Part shown: positions 54,617 to 64,000 of the stretch, in pieces | Layout: each line of letters begins with the position of its first letter | Numbering within the stretch: position 1 is the first letter of the stretch | NCBI RefSeq assembly: GCF_001936255.1 | Contig: NZ_CP013704.1 | Location: 558,001-622,000, forward strand | Source of the DNA: Borrelia anserina Es | Lineage (GTDB): Bacteria > Spirochaetota > Spirochaetia > Borreliales > Borreliaceae | DNA: 64,000 nt | Direction: 5' to 3' | Translations under genes and position numbers: made by a program | The notes under the pieces: model-generated | What the model was told of the DNA's origin: nothing | The model's database searches: none | Seen by the model: only the letters and a program-made list of their open reading frames with translations

Positions 54617-55199
54617 TCTTTTTCCCCTTAATATTAATTAATATATTAATTAGCAAGAAGGCTAAGGATGCTACTAGGAAGACATTTGAGCTATAAGCTG
54701 GTGTTTTGATTATATTGCTATCTTTAATTATTGATAATTTAATATTGAAAAATTGTAAGCTCCCAGTATTGAGTATTTCTCTAAATAGTGAAATTACTAT
54801 GCTTAGTGATATGAATATTATTATTGGTGATTTGGAGTCGTTCAATATGCTTAATGAGTCTTTTGAATTTTTAAAAGGTTCATTTTTGTTAAATGAGATT
54901 ATTATAACTGTTAAAATAGGGATTGAAAATCTTAAGTTTTCATAAAGGATGGGAGTTACATAGTACATGAATAGGTCAGTTAAACTTACAAAAATTCCTA
55001 TTATGAATAAGTAAATTCCTAGTATTTGATTTCTTAATCTTATTTGTTTAATAATTATTGCTGGAAGTAAAATGCAAAGTGAAATCCAAATCGATATCAT
55101 GGTTCCTTCTAAGAAATTTTTTGTATAGGCAAAGATTGGAAAGAGCATTAAGGGGGTTTTTAAATATTTGTCTGTAATATAAAAAGTTTTATGATTCAT
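54606..55199 (-). CDS. degenerate Rnf/Nqr-type membrane protein (RnfE/NqrD-like)
   Basis: A 197-residue protein with about six membrane segments. The layout and parts of the sequence follow the RnfA/RnfE/NqrD/NqrE family: [20 protein letters not shown] (family LG-CPxLAVTxxxxxALGMG), [40 protein letters not shown] (family LGIFIPLIVVNCxILGRA), [20 protein letters not shown] (family GxIREILGxGTLFG), and a final helix. The two conserved cysteines that hold the [2Fe-2S] cluster in the family align with Phe and Ser here. No other rnf/nqr genes are in view. It lies between an mcp and argS and overlaps argS. Assignment is by eye. Confidence 0.62.
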   Translation of the reverse strand: MNHKTFYITDKYLKTPLMLFPIFAYTKNFLEGTMISIWISLCILLPAIIIKQIRLRNQILGIYLFIIGIFVSLTDLFMYYVTPILYENLRFSIPILTVIIISFNKNEPFKNSKDSLSILNDSKSPIIIFISLSIVISLFREILNTGSLQFFNIKLSIIKDSNIIKTPAYSSNVFLVASLAFLLINILINIKGKKNDQ

Positions 55200-55214
55200 A
55201 AGATTTACCTTTAT

Positions 55215-57443
55215 TTATTTTGTTTTAAATTGATTTGTATCTGTGTTAATTGCTTTGATATGACTTGAGTTTGTTGTTCCAAAAGTTTTAATGCTCTCAA
55301 TTGCTTCTATTAATTTTTTGATTTCTTCTTTTAATCCTCTCATTGAATTTGAAACTGTCATGTTAATTTCTTCTAAAACAGAAACTGTTTTGATTATTTC
55401 TTTATTTCCTCTAAACATTTCATTTGAACCTATTTTTACCTCATATGTTATTTCTCTCATTGTGTTTAAGGCTTTTAGAATTTCTTGGCTACCAATTGAT
55501 TGTTCTTGCATAGTATGATTTATTTCTTCTATAACTTGAACTACGAGGTTAATTGAGTTAAATATCTGATTGAAAGCTTTATTTGTTAATTCTGATGTTT
55601 TTACTGTTTGATTGATTGAATCCATTATTTCATTTATTGATGCTGCTACTGACTCAGATTGTGAAGTAACTTGCTCTGCAAGGTCTTTAATCTCTTCTGC
55701 AACAATTGCAAAACCTTTGCCAGCTTCTCCAGCATGAGATGCTTCGATAGCAGCATTCATTGATAGTAAGTTGGTTTGGCTGGCAATAGATGATATTAAT
55801 GCATTAGCTTCTTGAAGTCTTGTTGAATTTTTGTAAATATCTTTAATTTGCATGATAATTTCTTCTTGCTTTTTTCTACCATCATCGGAAAATATTTTAA
55901 GTTCTTCTGTGCTTTTTGCAGCTTTTTGTGTTATTTCTGTAACTGATTGTATGCTTCCTATCATTTCTTCAATAGCTGAGGACGATTCTTCAACGCTTGC
56001 AGCTTGTGTTTCAATTGAATTGTCAAGTGATGCGATATTTTTAGATAAACTTTCTATTGTGTGTGTTGTATTTGAAATAAACTCAACTTGTTTTTCTATT
56101 TCTTCTTGTGTTTTTTCTATGTACTTGTTTGAGTTTGTTATTGTATCGTAGGCTTTGTTTATTTCATTAAAGAGCAAATCACCGTTATCTTTTAATAATT
56201 TTACTCTGCCTTGTAGTGAGTTTATTACATTTTTTAAGTTTTCAATGAAATGTCCGAAATGATTTATTGTAGCACTTATTGAGTCTTGTCCTTTTGATAC
56301 AATCTTGATTGTTAAATCACCTTCTTTTACTTTTGGGATGATATTATTAAGTTTTTCTATTTTTGATATGATTAATTTTTTAATTGTAATTATCATTATC
56401 AATATAAATAATATTATGAATAATGTTATTATTGATATTGACATTACTTTGATACTTTTAAGTTCATTTGAAAATATGTGGTTATGGTTCATTTTTATCG
56501 CTAAATACCAAGGTGAAGATGTAATTCTTGTTATGGATATTATGTTGTTATTGTAGTTGGTACTATAATTGTTTTTTCTTTTAGCTATTGCATTTAATAC
56601 GAGAGTTGTCATTTTTGAGTTATATTCAAGTAAGCTATTTATTGATAATTTTATAGGTTTGAGTGTTTCTTCATCTTGTTCACCAAAAATATCTCCTTTA
56701 TTGTTGATTGCGTATATTCTGAAGTAGTGAGAACTTTTATGTTTATTTCCCTTGTCTAATAAGGACCTCTCCATAAGCATAAATATATTGTTTCTTAGTT
56801 GTCTTATCTGTTCTAATATATCTACATAGAAAACAATATATCCATCATGATTTATGATCATTTCTTTTTCTAACTTTGTGTTTTCATTACTTGTAGGGTA
56901 TATATCATTTTGCTTTTGTTGAGGAACCTTGTAAAGCATTGGTATATAGGATTTATTATTTATCGTTGTGAAATCTTGATTTAGTGTAAGTGTATTGTAA
57001 TTATCTGTGTTATTGCCTGTTTTCATTTCTTGTAAGTTTATGTATGTGTTTAGTCTGTTCTCATCACTTGAATGCAATATTTTGCCGTTTTTGTTTATGT
57101 ATTCTATTATTTTTATGTAGGATGGAAATAAGCTTAACTGGTCAGTAGATATTACGTTTGGTAAACGATCACTTTTTTGTGTGTTTAAGTTTTGGTTATA
57201 TTGTTTAATAAAGTTATCAATAGCAATTAACATATTTCTTGTGTCTCTAGAAAAACTTTTGATCATGATATTATTGACGAATTTTGTTAAGCTTTGAAGT
57301 TCTTTTGTTATTATTTTTCTATATCCATGATCTAATAGTAGAAAAATGGTCATAGCAATAATTATTGTATAGATCACAATAACAAAATTAAACTTATAAA
57401 AAAGGGTGGAACTGGAATGATTTCTTTTCACTTGAAACCTCAC
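55215..57443 (-). CDS. mcp: transmembrane methyl-accepting chemotaxis protein
   Basis: A 742-residue chemoreceptor. Order: first membrane helix ([20 protein letters not shown]), a periplasmic sensor domain of about 290 residues with a Cache-like pattern ([16 protein letters not shown]), and a second helix ([19 protein letters not shown]). Then come a HAMP linker ([18 protein letters not shown]) and the signalling hairpin with tip [20 protein letters not shown] and [15 protein letters not shown]. The annotated start is a GTG; GAGG six bases before a second GTG at 57431 suggests the shorter start. It diverges from the mcp at 57600. By position it is mcp2 (BB0596). Confidence 0.94.
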   Translation of the reverse strand: MRFQVKRNHSSSTLFYKFNFVIVIYTIIIAMTIFLLLDHGYRKIITKELQSLTKFVNNIMIKSFSRDTRNMLIAIDNFIKQYNQNLNTQKSDRLPNVISTDQLSLFPSYIKIIEYINKNGKILHSSDENRLNTYINLQEMKTGNNTDNYNTLTLNQDFTTINNKSYIPMLYKVPQQKQNDIYPTSNENTKLEKEMIINHDGYIVFYVDILEQIRQLRNNIFMLMERSLLDKGNKHKSSHYFRIYAINNKGDIFGEQDEETLKPIKLSINSLLEYNSKMTTLVLNAIAKRKNNYSTNYNNNIISITRITSSPWYLAIKMNHNHIFSNELKSIKVMSISIITLFIILFILIMIITIKKLIISKIEKLNNIIPKVKEGDLTIKIVSKGQDSISATINHFGHFIENLKNVINSLQGRVKLLKDNGDLLFNEINKAYDTITNSNKYIEKTQEEIEKQVEFISNTTHTIESLSKNIASLDNSIETQAASVEESSSAIEEMIGSIQSVTEITQKAAKSTEELKIFSDDGRKKQEEIIMQIKDIYKNSTRLQEANALISSIASQTNLLSMNAAIEASHAGEAGKGFAIVAEEIKDLAEQVTSQSESVAASINEIMDSINQTVKTSELTNKAFNQIFNSINLVVQVIEEINHTMQEQSIGSQEILKALNTMREITYEVKIGSNEMFRGNKEIIKTVSVLEEINMTVSNSMRGLKEEIKKLIEAIESIKTFGTTNSSHIKAINTDTNQFKTK

Positions 57444-57491
57444 AAAACTTTTTTCAAAATATCATAATTAACTAGTATTATATATGTAATA

Positions 57492-57542
57492 TATATATTA
57501 TATACATATATTGATATAATCAATATATGTATATAATATATA
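57492..57542. promoter_or_regulatory. perfect 24-bp palindrome between divergent mcp genes
   Basis: TATATATTATATACATATATTGAT-type left arm (57492-57515), three-base centre ATA, and an exact complement (57519-57542). The right arm ends two bases before a TTGACA hexamer (57545-57550) that could be the -35 of the plus-strand gene. It lies in the 112- to 170-bp region that must serve both divergent receptors. Confidence 0.75.
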
Positions 57543-57599
57543 CTTTGACATAGCTTGAAACTTTATTTTTATGGCTTTAATTATTGGAGAAATTTTTTT

Positions 57600-59789
57600 A
57601 TGAATGAGGCTTTGGTTAATTTTAAATTAAGGAATATGAGCTTTTTTCTTTACATTATACTTTTTATTTTTATTTGCTTTGGTTTATTGTTTTTAGGTCA
57701 AGCTTATTTAGACTATAAAAATAGGTATTTGGAGCGTGTTGAGTCTGATTTTAAGTTGTTTTCAAATAATTTAGCTTTTCGGATTAAAAATAAGTATGAT
57801 GGTGCTGTTGGGGTTTTAAAAAATCTTATTAAAAGTGATAAGGTGTTAAATGTCTTACATAATGTTTCGAGCAATTTTATTGCAAGTGTTGACTCGAGTT
57901 TCCTAGATTTAGATACAAGTATTGCTTTATTTTTAAGTTCTAAGGGATTTGGTGAGGTAAGCAGAGTTTTGCAGCATATACCCCTTGAAGAGAATTCTTT
58001 AGAAGGGATTTTTTACATTCCTGTTGGGCAAAATGTTTTGATTTCAAATAAAAACTTTTCATTCTTGGGTATAAATAAAATTATTGAAGATCCTATTTAC
58101 TTTGTTCCTGCGGAGAATCGAGTTGTGTATTATTCAACTTATAAGAGAGTAAAAGATAGGCTATATTCTGCTGTAAGTATGCCGGTTATGAATAATAGTT
58201 CTGACATGTTGGGTGTAATCTGTTTTTTTGTTTGTTTTGATGATTTGTTTGTTGATATTGCAAATCAATTTAATTCTTATCTTAAGTTCATCAATGAAAA
58301 GTATGAGTTTTTTATGATTGATAGGGAGTTTAATCCTTTATTATTAAGTCTTGATGATTTAAATATTAGTAATTTTACGGAAAACTATACAAGTAGTGTT
58401 TTAAGTAAAGTTATAGATCGTGTTAAGGATAATCCCAATATTTCCAAAAGTATTTTAGAACATAATAAGAAGTCTTATGTTCTAAATACTGCTCAAATTG
58501 ATGGAGGTGAGATTCAAGGTATTATTTTAAATATGGATTATCTTCCCCTTAGATTTCAATCAAATGCAATATTTTTCTTAGGGTTTATATTGTCTGCTTA
58601 TCTGATTACGTTTTATCTTTATAGTGGATTTATTTTACCCTTTGTTAGAGATTTTAGGATGTTTCTTAAGCATAAAAAGGACAAAGAGGATATTTTAAAT
58701 TTTGATACTACGTTAGAGGTTCAGTATAAATCTTTTATTTTTTCTTATATTAGTGCTGAGTTTGATGTTCTTTTTTCAAAGACTATTAATGTTCTTAATA
58801 GTCTTAAAGGTTATGCACAGGAATTTAGTAAATATTTAAGTGAGATGAGTATACCTGTAGAGAATATAGATAGGGTGCATAATAGTCTTGCTGTTTATGA
58901 TAGAATAGGAGATGCTTTTTCTAAGTTTGAGAAAGCAATTATGAATATTTTAAAAGATTTTGAGTCGATATCTATTCCAATTAGTGAGCATAATAAAAAT
59001 ATATTGGATATTGCTACTAAATTTGCAGACAATGCTAATGCTTTTTATGCAATAGATAAGAATTTAGAGGTTTTTAATAAAGTTGTTGCATCAAATTCTA
59101 CAAGTATTGACAGTGTTAAGAATAAGGTTTTTGCGTTGAATTCTGTTTTTGAGAGTGTTAATAAGAATTTTTCTGAGCTTTTATCTCAAACTAATAATCT
59201 TCAGAGTGCGAATAAGCTTTTAGTGTTAATATCGGCTCAGACTAATATGCTTGCAATGAATGCAGCCATTGAGGCAGTCAAGGCTGGAGATGCTGGTAAA
59301 AGTTTTGCTGTTGTTGCAGAGGAGATTAGGAAACTTGCCATTAATTCTGGCAAATATTCTACGGTTATTAAGGATGAGCTCAAAATGATTAATAATGTCA
59401 TTTCAGTTGTAAGTTCAGAGATTAATGCTGTTTATAAGGATTTTATTAATATCCAGGATGATATTAATGATAATTATGTGCAGAATGAGAGAATTAATAT
59501 TATTCTTGCTAAGCATGTAAAAGAAATTGAGGAATTTAAAGACAAGTATTTGTCTCATGATATTAAGATTAAGGATGCTAAGAACATGTGCAAGGAGATA
59601 TTTAATAGTTACTTTGTTATAAGTGGGAAGTTTAAGAATTTAAATAATGATCTGGGTGAATTTGAGGTTTCTAAGATAAGTTTGGATGCCTTAGAGCCTT
59701 TGCGGGAATATATATCTTTGGTTGATGAGTGTAGAGAAAAAGTTGTTAGTATGAAAGATATTGTTGAAAAGATTAATGATGAATTTTGA
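57600..59789 (+). CDS. mcp: transmembrane methyl-accepting chemotaxis protein
   Basis: A 729-residue chemoreceptor. It has a first membrane helix ([20 protein letters not shown]), a periplasmic region of about 285 residues, a second helix ([20 protein letters not shown]) and then cytoplasmic helices. The tip is [20 protein letters not shown] followed by [18 protein letters not shown] clear HAMP motif is not seen after the second helix. The frame opens at TTG 57555, but GGAGA nine bases before ATG 57600 marks the likely start. It diverges from the receptor at 55215 and converges on murB. By position it is mcp3 (BB0597). Confidence 0.94.
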   Translation: MNEALVNFKLRNMSFFLYIILFIFICFGLLFLGQAYLDYKNRYLERVESDFKLFSNNLAFRIKNKYDGAVGVLKNLIKSDKVLNVLHNVSSNFIASVDSSFLDLDTSIALFLSSKGFGEVSRVLQHIPLEENSLEGIFYIPVGQNVLISNKNFSFLGINKIIEDPIYFVPAENRVVYYSTYKRVKDRLYSAVSMPVMNNSSDMLGVICFFVCFDDLFVDIANQFNSYLKFINEKYEFFMIDREFNPLLLSLDDLNISNFTENYTSSVLSKVIDRVKDNPNISKSILEHNKKSYVLNTAQIDGGEIQGIILNMDYLPLRFQSNAIFFLGFILSAYLITFYLYSGFILPFVRDFRMFLKHKKDKEDILNFDTTLEVQYKSFIFSYISAEFDVLFSKTINVLNSLKGYAQEFSKYLSEMSIPVENIDRVHNSLAVYDRIGDAFSKFEKAIMNILKDFESISIPISEHNKNILDIATKFADNANAFYAIDKNLEVFNKVVASNSTSIDSVKNKVFALNSVFESVNKNFSELLSQTNNLQSANKLLVLISAQTNMLAMNAAIEAVKAGDAGKSFAVVAEEIRKLAINSGKYSTVIKDELKMINNVISVVSSEINAVYKDFINIQDDINDNYVQNERINIILAKHVKEIEEFKDKYLSHDIKIKDAKNMCKEIFNSYFVISGKFKNLNNDLGEFEVSKISLDALEPLREYISLVDECREKVVSMKDIVEKINDEF

Positions 59790-59798
59790 GATATATTA

Positions 59799-60716
59799 TT
59801 AATTTCTGTCATGAAATCCAATATAGAGCACTTCTTCTTCAAGTAAAAAACCTGTTTTTTTTTGAACTTCAGTTTTTACTTTCTCAATTAGGGTTTTAAT
59901 ATCTTTTGAGGTAGCATTATTATTATTTATAATAAAATTGCCGTGGTAGGCTGATACTTCTGCCCCTCCAATTTTTAGTCCTTTTAGATTGCATTCTTCG
60001 ATTATTTGCCCAGTAGGTTTTAAAAAGTTTTTATTATTTTTAAAAGTGCTTCCACTACTTGGAAAGAGGTAGTGTCCTTTATCTATTCTATTTTGTTTAT
60101 TATTTTTCATAGTTTCTTTAATATGTTTTTTATTTCCCTTCGTCAAATTTAGGGTTGCTTTTAGTATTATAGTGTTTTTATTCTGAAATGGGGAAATTTT
60201 ATATGAGAATTCGTTTATTTCAAATTTTTTACAAATAGTTTTTCCATTTTCATCTACAAAAACGATTTGATCTAATATTTCAGAGATTTCGTTTCCAAAA
60301 CATCTAGCGTTCATCCAAACTGCTCCCCCAAGTGTTCCAGGGAGTCCGTATATAAATTCCAATCCACTTAATTCATTTTGTAATGCAAAGTTACATAGGT
60401 CTTCAAAATTAGTTCCGCATTCAGCAGTAATTTGGTTACCTTGAAGTTCAATTTTATTTAAGTGTCCGGTGTATATTATGGGGAAATCAATTTCTTTCTC
60501 ATCATTGATTAGCAGATTGGAGCCTCCTCCTAAAATAAATATTTTAACTTTTTCTTTTATTGCTGTTTTAAATATAAGTTCTGTGTCTTTAAGTGTTTTA
60601 GGGGCTAAGAATAATTTTGAGAGTCCTCCTATTTTATAGGTTGTATATTTTGCGAGATTTTCTGTTTTAGTTTTAATATTAATTTTTTTAAGAAAATTAT
60701 TTATGTTGTTAGGCAT
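59799..60716 (-). CDS. murB: UDP-N-acetylenolpyruvoylglucosamine reductase
   Basis: MurB reduces the enolpyruvyl group to make UDP-N-acetylmuramic acid, using FAD and NADPH. The 305-residue protein has the type IIa layout: TTYKIGGLSKLFLAPKTL, the FAD motif FILGGGSNLLI, SGLEFIYGLPGTLGGAVWMN, the catalytic Ser in LFPSSGSTFKN, and near the end the Glu region GGAEVSAYHGNFIINNN. It converges with the mcp at 57600. Together with murD, a FemAB gene and a carboxypeptidase it shows that much of the wall pathway is in this part of the chromosome. Confidence 0.95.
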   Translation of the reverse strand: MPNNINNFLKKINIKTKTENLAKYTTYKIGGLSKLFLAPKTLKDTELIFKTAIKEKVKIFILGGGSNLLINDEKEIDFPIIYTGHLNKIELQGNQITAECGTNFEDLCNFALQNELSGLEFIYGLPGTLGGAVWMNARCFGNEISEILDQIVFVDENGKTICKKFEINEFSYKISPFQNKNTIILKATLNLTKGNKKHIKETMKNNKQNRIDKGHYLFPSSGSTFKNNKNFLKPTGQIIEECNLKGLKIGGAEVSAYHGNFIINNNNATSKDIKTLIEKVKTEVQKKTGFLLEEEVLYIGFHDRN

Positions 60717-60810
60717 GTTTTTAAATTTTATATTGGATGATTACTTTTTTCAAATTTGAGGTAGAGTTTCAGAGGTTTATGTAGATTTAATTATTATTGA
60801 ATTTGTCAAA

Positions 60811-60839
60811 TTGTTTTAAATATACTAAACTTGTATAAT
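60811..60839 (+). promoter_or_regulatory. promoter of cysS
   Basis: TTGTTT (60811-60816), 17 bases, TATAAT (60834-60839). The leader of about 55 bases contains a possible 7-bp stem (TAGAGAT and ATCTCTA) before the start codon. The stem may be chance; no T-box features were seen. Confidence 0.65.
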
Positions 60840-60901
60840 AAGCTATATAGAGATTATTATGATATTTTTGATCTCTAGAAGTAATTTTTTTCACGGGATT
60901 T

Positions 60902-62347
60902 ATGCTTCTTAAATTATATAATACTAAAACAAAGAGTTTATGTGAAGTAAAGAAACAGATTGATACTAAGGTATATGCTTGTGGTCCTACTGTTTATAAT
61001 TATGCTCATGTGGGCAATCTTAGGACATATATTTTTGAAGATATCCTTATTAAATCTTTAAGGCTGTTAAAATATAATGTTAATTATGCAATGAATATTA
61101 CTGATATTGGTCATTTAACAGGCGATTTTGATGAGGGTGAAGACAAGATGGTTAAAGCTGCAAGGGAGAGAGGACTTACTGTTTATGAGATTAGTAGGTT
61201 TTTTACAGAAGTTTTTTTTCGTGATTGTGAAAAGTTAAATATTGTTCGTCCTGACAAGGTGCTTATTGCGAGTGAATATATTGATAGCATGATAAAGGTG
61301 GTTAAGATTCTTGAGCAAAATGGCTTTACTTATTTTGTTAATGGTAATGTTTATTTTGATACTTTTCGTTTTAAGAATTATGGGCAAATGGCTGGCATTA
61401 ATTTAGATAATTCTGGATGTTTTGCAGTTTCCAGAGTTGAGGTAGATCCATCAAAAAAGAATAAATCAGATTTTGTTTTGTGGTTTACAAATTCAAAATT
61501 TAAGAATCAAGAGATGAAATGGGATTCGCCTTGGGGATTTGGTTATCCAAGTTGGCATTTAGAATGTGCAGCAATGAATTTAGATTATTTTAAAAGCAAC
61601 CTTGATATCCATTTGGGGGGGGTTGATCATATTGGTGTTCATCATATAAATGAAATAGCAATAGCGGAATGTTATTTAAATAAAATGTGGTGTGAGATGT
61701 TTGTTCACGGTGAGTTTTTGATTATGGAAGATGAAAAAATGTCTAAATCAAATAATAACTTTGTTACCATTAAAGATTTAGAAGTTAGTGGATTTTCGCC
61801 TTTAGATTTTAGATATTTTTGTTTAACTGCACATTACAGAAATCAACTTAAGTTTACCTTTAATAATCTGACATCTTGCAGGATTGCTAGAGAAAACATG
61901 CTTAAGAAATTGATCTCTCTTTATTCTTCATTAAATCAATCTGACATAGCATTACTTAGTGAGATTTATGAAGATGTTGAGTGTGATTTGGAAAATGAAT
62001 ATTATGATAGTTTTTTGGAGAAAATAGCTTTTGATTTAAATATTCCTCAGGTATTAGCCTTGCTATGGGATGTTATTAGGGATGACAATTTGAATGCTCT
62101 TTTAAAGCTTAAACTTGCATTTAGGTTTGATGTAATTTTATCTCTTGGTTTAAAGGAAGAAGTTCTTAGAGATATTGAGAGGGATATAATTAATATTGAT
62201 GATACTATGAATGCTTTGCTGGAAGAGAGACGACTTGCTAAGTTAAGAAAAGATTTCGATCGTGCTGATGAGATTAGGGAATATTTTTATTCTAAGGGTT
62301 TTGTATTAATTGATACTCGAGAAGGAACTAAGGTTAAAAGAGGATAG
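60902..62347 (+). CDS. cysS: cysteinyl-tRNA synthetase
   Basis: CysS charges tRNA-Cys. The 481-residue class I enzyme shows [18 protein letters not shown] (zinc Cys and HIGH as HVGN), [19 protein letters not shown], the WHLECAAMN with [12 protein letters not shown] zinc and cysteine-binding segments, and [15 protein letters not shown] (KMSKS). The C-terminal helical domain ends in [15 protein letters not shown], the usual signature. It is followed after only three bases by a TTG-started gene whose ribosome site overlaps its end, so both are on one message. Confidence 0.96.
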   Translation: MLLKLYNTKTKSLCEVKKQIDTKVYACGPTVYNYAHVGNLRTYIFEDILIKSLRLLKYNVNYAMNITDIGHLTGDFDEGEDKMVKAARERGLTVYEISRFFTEVFFRDCEKLNIVRPDKVLIASEYIDSMIKVVKILEQNGFTYFVNGNVYFDTFRFKNYGQMAGINLDNSGCFAVSRVEVDPSKKNKSDFVLWFTNSKFKNQEMKWDSPWGFGYPSWHLECAAMNLDYFKSNLDIHLGGVDHIGVHHINEIAIAECYLNKMWCEMFVHGEFLIMEDEKMSKSNNNFVTIKDLEVSGFSPLDFRYFCLTAHYRNQLKFTFNNLTSCRIARENMLKKLISLYSSLNQSDIALLSEIYEDVECDLENEYYDSFLEKIAFDLNIPQVLALLWDVIRDDNLNALLKLKLAFRFDVILSLGLKEEVLRDIERDIINIDDTMNALLEERRLAKLRKDFDRADEIREYFYSKGFVLIDTREGTKVKRG

Positions 62348-62350
62348 TTT

Positions 62351-63913
62351 TTGGCAGTATTTTTAAAAAGTCAATATTTTATTTTATGTTTAGTTTTTTC
62401 GATTTTTTTGATTTTGTTTATTTTTTCTGGATTTTTGTTTTATTTAAAGCCTGTAATTTATGAAATATCACCAATGCCTGCTTCTCATGAAAATGTAATT
62501 GTGATTAAAGGACGTAATTTAGGTAATAAAATTGGAGGGATTAATATCAATGATCATTATTTAATGAAAAGTAGTGTTATTAGCTGGAGTAATGAAAGGG
62601 TAGCTTTCAGGATTACAGATGAGATCAATTCTGGCCTTATTTTTATAAAGAGCGATAAGGGAATTAGTAATGAACTTTTTTTTGTAATTAGTAGACAAGT
62701 ACCAATTAGGGTTGAGGAAAAAAACAAGCCTTTTCTTTTTGCTGATCAGAGTTTGAGTTTAATGACAAATGTTCCTGTGACATTAAGAGGCAGAAATTTA
62801 TTATCAGATTCTGATGTTGTTGAAGTATTTATTCAGACCAAACATGAACTTTATAAAGTCCTTTCTAAAGATGTATTTATATTGAGTGGAGAAGAAATAA
62901 GATTTTTACCTCCAAAGACTTTACATATTGATGGTGAAATTTTTTTGCTGGTTGACGGAATTGAGAGTAATAAAATTCCTTTTAATTTTAATACAAATTT
63001 TTTTAGGTGGAATTTAAGGAAAACTCAAAATTTTAAAATATCTCACGAAATTTACTTTGTTCAGTCTCGCAGTAAAGATTTTAGTTTGACATCAGATGAC
63101 ATTAATTTTAATATTTTTTATTTAGCTCCAATTGAAAATGAAAGACAAAAAATTAAGTTTTCAGATAATAATGGAACTGTATTGAATGTAGATAATTTGT
63201 TTTTTAAAAGTTTAAAATTAGATACATATCGTTTAAAATTTGAAGTTGAGACTTGTAGATTAGACTTAGATATTTTTGATAGAAAAGCTTTGGAGCGTAT
63301 TAAAGTAAATACAGATAGTGATACGTATGAATTTAAAACTTATGTTTTAAATAAGAGAAATAGTTATTTGTCTTATGATTCACTTGATTTAAGTCCTATT
63401 AATTTGAATATAAACAAACTAAACAGTGGTGATTCAACTTATAAATTGGCAAAATCTATTGTTGATGCTTTAGTTTTGTATTTTACGGTTATAGATAATG
63501 ATTTGACTTTGGATGAATCTATTGAGATGAGAAAAATTTCGCCTGATAATTTGATTTTACTTACGAATTTATTGTTCTTACGTAACAATATACCTTTAAG
63601 AAATGCGGTTGGATTTTATTTTGATTCTAATTCTTCGAGTCTTAAAGAACATACTTGGTGTGAATTTTTTTTAGAGAAGGTTGGGTTTATTTATTTTGAT
63701 ATAGTAAATGCAGTATTATTTAAGGATAGTTCTAATTATTTTTTGAATATGTCTGAAGATTATATTCATTATGGCTATAAGGAAGATTATGAGAATGACT
63801 TATTATTTAATGAGTATTTAGACTTGAGAATGTTTAAGTATAAAAGCTTGACAAATAGTAATTATTCTCTAAATTATAGAGTTATTTTGGAGGGCCATAT
63901 TGATGGTAGATAG
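62351..63913 (+). CDS. membrane-anchored protein with TIG-like and transglutaminase-like regions
   Basis: A 520-residue protein. It has one N-terminal membrane anchor (FILCLVFSIFLILFIFSGFL). Next is a beta-sandwich region that resembles TIG/IPT domains (ISPMPASHENVIVIKGRNLG, and PVTLRGRNLLSDSDVVEVF), probably in the periplasm. The C-terminal part has the order seen in transglutaminase-like proteins: helix with NLILLTNLLFLRNNIPLRNA, then EHTWCEFFLEKVGFIYFDI containing the His and Asp, but the catalytic Cys position is not filled. It starts at a TTG behind GAGGA in the cysS end, and overlaps glyA by 11 bases. Function is unknown; a structural role in the envelope is one guess. Confidence 0.8.
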   Translation: MAVFLKSQYFILCLVFSIFLILFIFSGFLFYLKPVIYEISPMPASHENVIVIKGRNLGNKIGGININDHYLMKSSVISWSNERVAFRITDEINSGLIFIKSDKGISNELFFVISRQVPIRVEEKNKPFLFADQSLSLMTNVPVTLRGRNLLSDSDVVEVFIQTKHELYKVLSKDVFILSGEEIRFLPPKTLHIDGEIFLLVDGIESNKIPFNFNTNFFRWNLRKTQNFKISHEIYFVQSRSKDFSLTSDDINFNIFYLAPIENERQKIKFSDNNGTVLNVDNLFFKSLKLDTYRLKFEVETCRLDLDIFDRKALERIKVNTDSDTYEFKTYVLNKRNSYLSYDSLDLSPINLNINKLNSGDSTYKLAKSIVDALVLYFTVIDNDLTLDESIEMRKISPDNLILLTNLLFLRNNIPLRNAVGFYFDSNSSSLKEHTWCEFFLEKVGFIYFDIVNAVLFKDSSNYFLNMSEDYIHYGYKEDYENDLLFNEYLDLRMFKYKSLTNSNYSLNYRVILEGHIDGR

Positions 63914-64000
63914 AATTGTATTTGATTTAATTGAAAAGGAATTTAAAAGGGAAAGAGATAATATTGAGTTAATTGCTTCAGAAAATTTTGTTTCAGAAGG
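63903..64000 (+). CDS. glyA: serine hydroxymethyltransferase, start only
   Basis: The first 32 codons are seen before the window ends: MVDRIVFDLIEKEFKRE followed by NIELIASENFVSE, the very conserved start of PLP-dependent GlyA, which makes glycine and one-carbon units from serine. GGAGG precedes the ATG, and the start lies inside the end of the previous gene. Confidence 0.93.
   Translation, partial: MVDRIVFDLIEKEFKRERDNIELIASENFVSE

Noticed and set aside
57567-57573. A -10 element matching the TTGACA at 57545
   Set aside because: At 16-18 bp only TTTTAT, TTTATG or TTATGG are found, so a standard promoter is not well supported.
60840-60901. T-box or other riboswitch in the cysS leader
   Set aside because: The leader is only about 55 bases, with one 7-bp stem and no T-box sequence or antiterminator.

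Overview
This window looks like a piece of a Borrelia linear chromosome. It is very AT-rich, and its gene content and order match from memory the B. burgdorferi interval running from polA through ligA, ptsHI-crr, htpG, gnd, a cheW-cheA-cheB-cheY block, pyrH, pyrG, dnaE, recG, murD, metG, pta, ksgA, argS, two mcp genes, murB and cysS to glyA. Two differences from that remembered order suggest a relapsing-fever-group or related species. There is no MTA/SAH nucleosidase gene between metG and pta, and there is an M20 dipeptidase gene between cheY and the tRNA-Leu/pyrH pair. The species assignment is inference.

Layout: 1-1963 is a minus-strand operon of cheY, fliS, a likely second flagellar export chaperone and polA (cut by the left edge). 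2193-6415 holds ligA and a convergent long coiled-coil protein with thirteen copies of a 63-bp repeat. 6706-9864 is a three-gene overlapping operon normally left as hypothetical. Here it is read as a degenerate three-subunit molybdenum hydroxylase (xanthine dehydrogenase/CO dehydrogenase family) whose cofactor ligands are mostly lost. 10025-12595 encodes the soluble sugar phosphotransferase proteins HPr, Enzyme I and EIIA, ending in a hairpin shared with convergent htpG. gnd and two small outer-membrane-like proteins follow.

17796-24234 is a chemotaxis operon (cheW, STAS protein, cheA, cheB, an unusual soluble MCP-like protein, cheY). 24281-30752 holds an M20 peptidase, tRNA-Leu(CAA), an archaeal-type UMP kinase, a glycosyltransferase, a gene remnant, CTP synthase and a candidate PD-(D/E)XK nuclease. 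30930-38369 has a cytosolic chemoreceptor, dnaE, a YggT protein and recG. 38366-48753 has a VanY-type carboxypeptidase, two MATE transporters, murD, a FemAB-family enzyme, metG, pta and ksgA. 48784-55199 has a shortened ComEC, a CPBP protease, a fatty-acid CoA ligase, argS and a degenerate Rnf/Nqr-type membrane protein. 55215-64000 has two divergent mcp genes around a perfect 24-bp palindrome, then murB, cysS, a TIG/transglutaminase-like membrane protein and the start of glyA.

The genes fit a host-dependent, glycolytic, highly motile spirochaete: PTS sugar uptake, the pentose phosphate pathway, acetyl-phosphate metabolism, an unusual cell wall, and many chemotaxis genes. The most interesting signal is a pair of apparent fossil or repurposed redox complexes, the Mo-hydroxylase-like operon and the Rnf-like protein, in a lineage known for its lack of molybdenum enzymes and respiration. 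All family assignments were made by eye from translated sequence and known motifs; no search was run.
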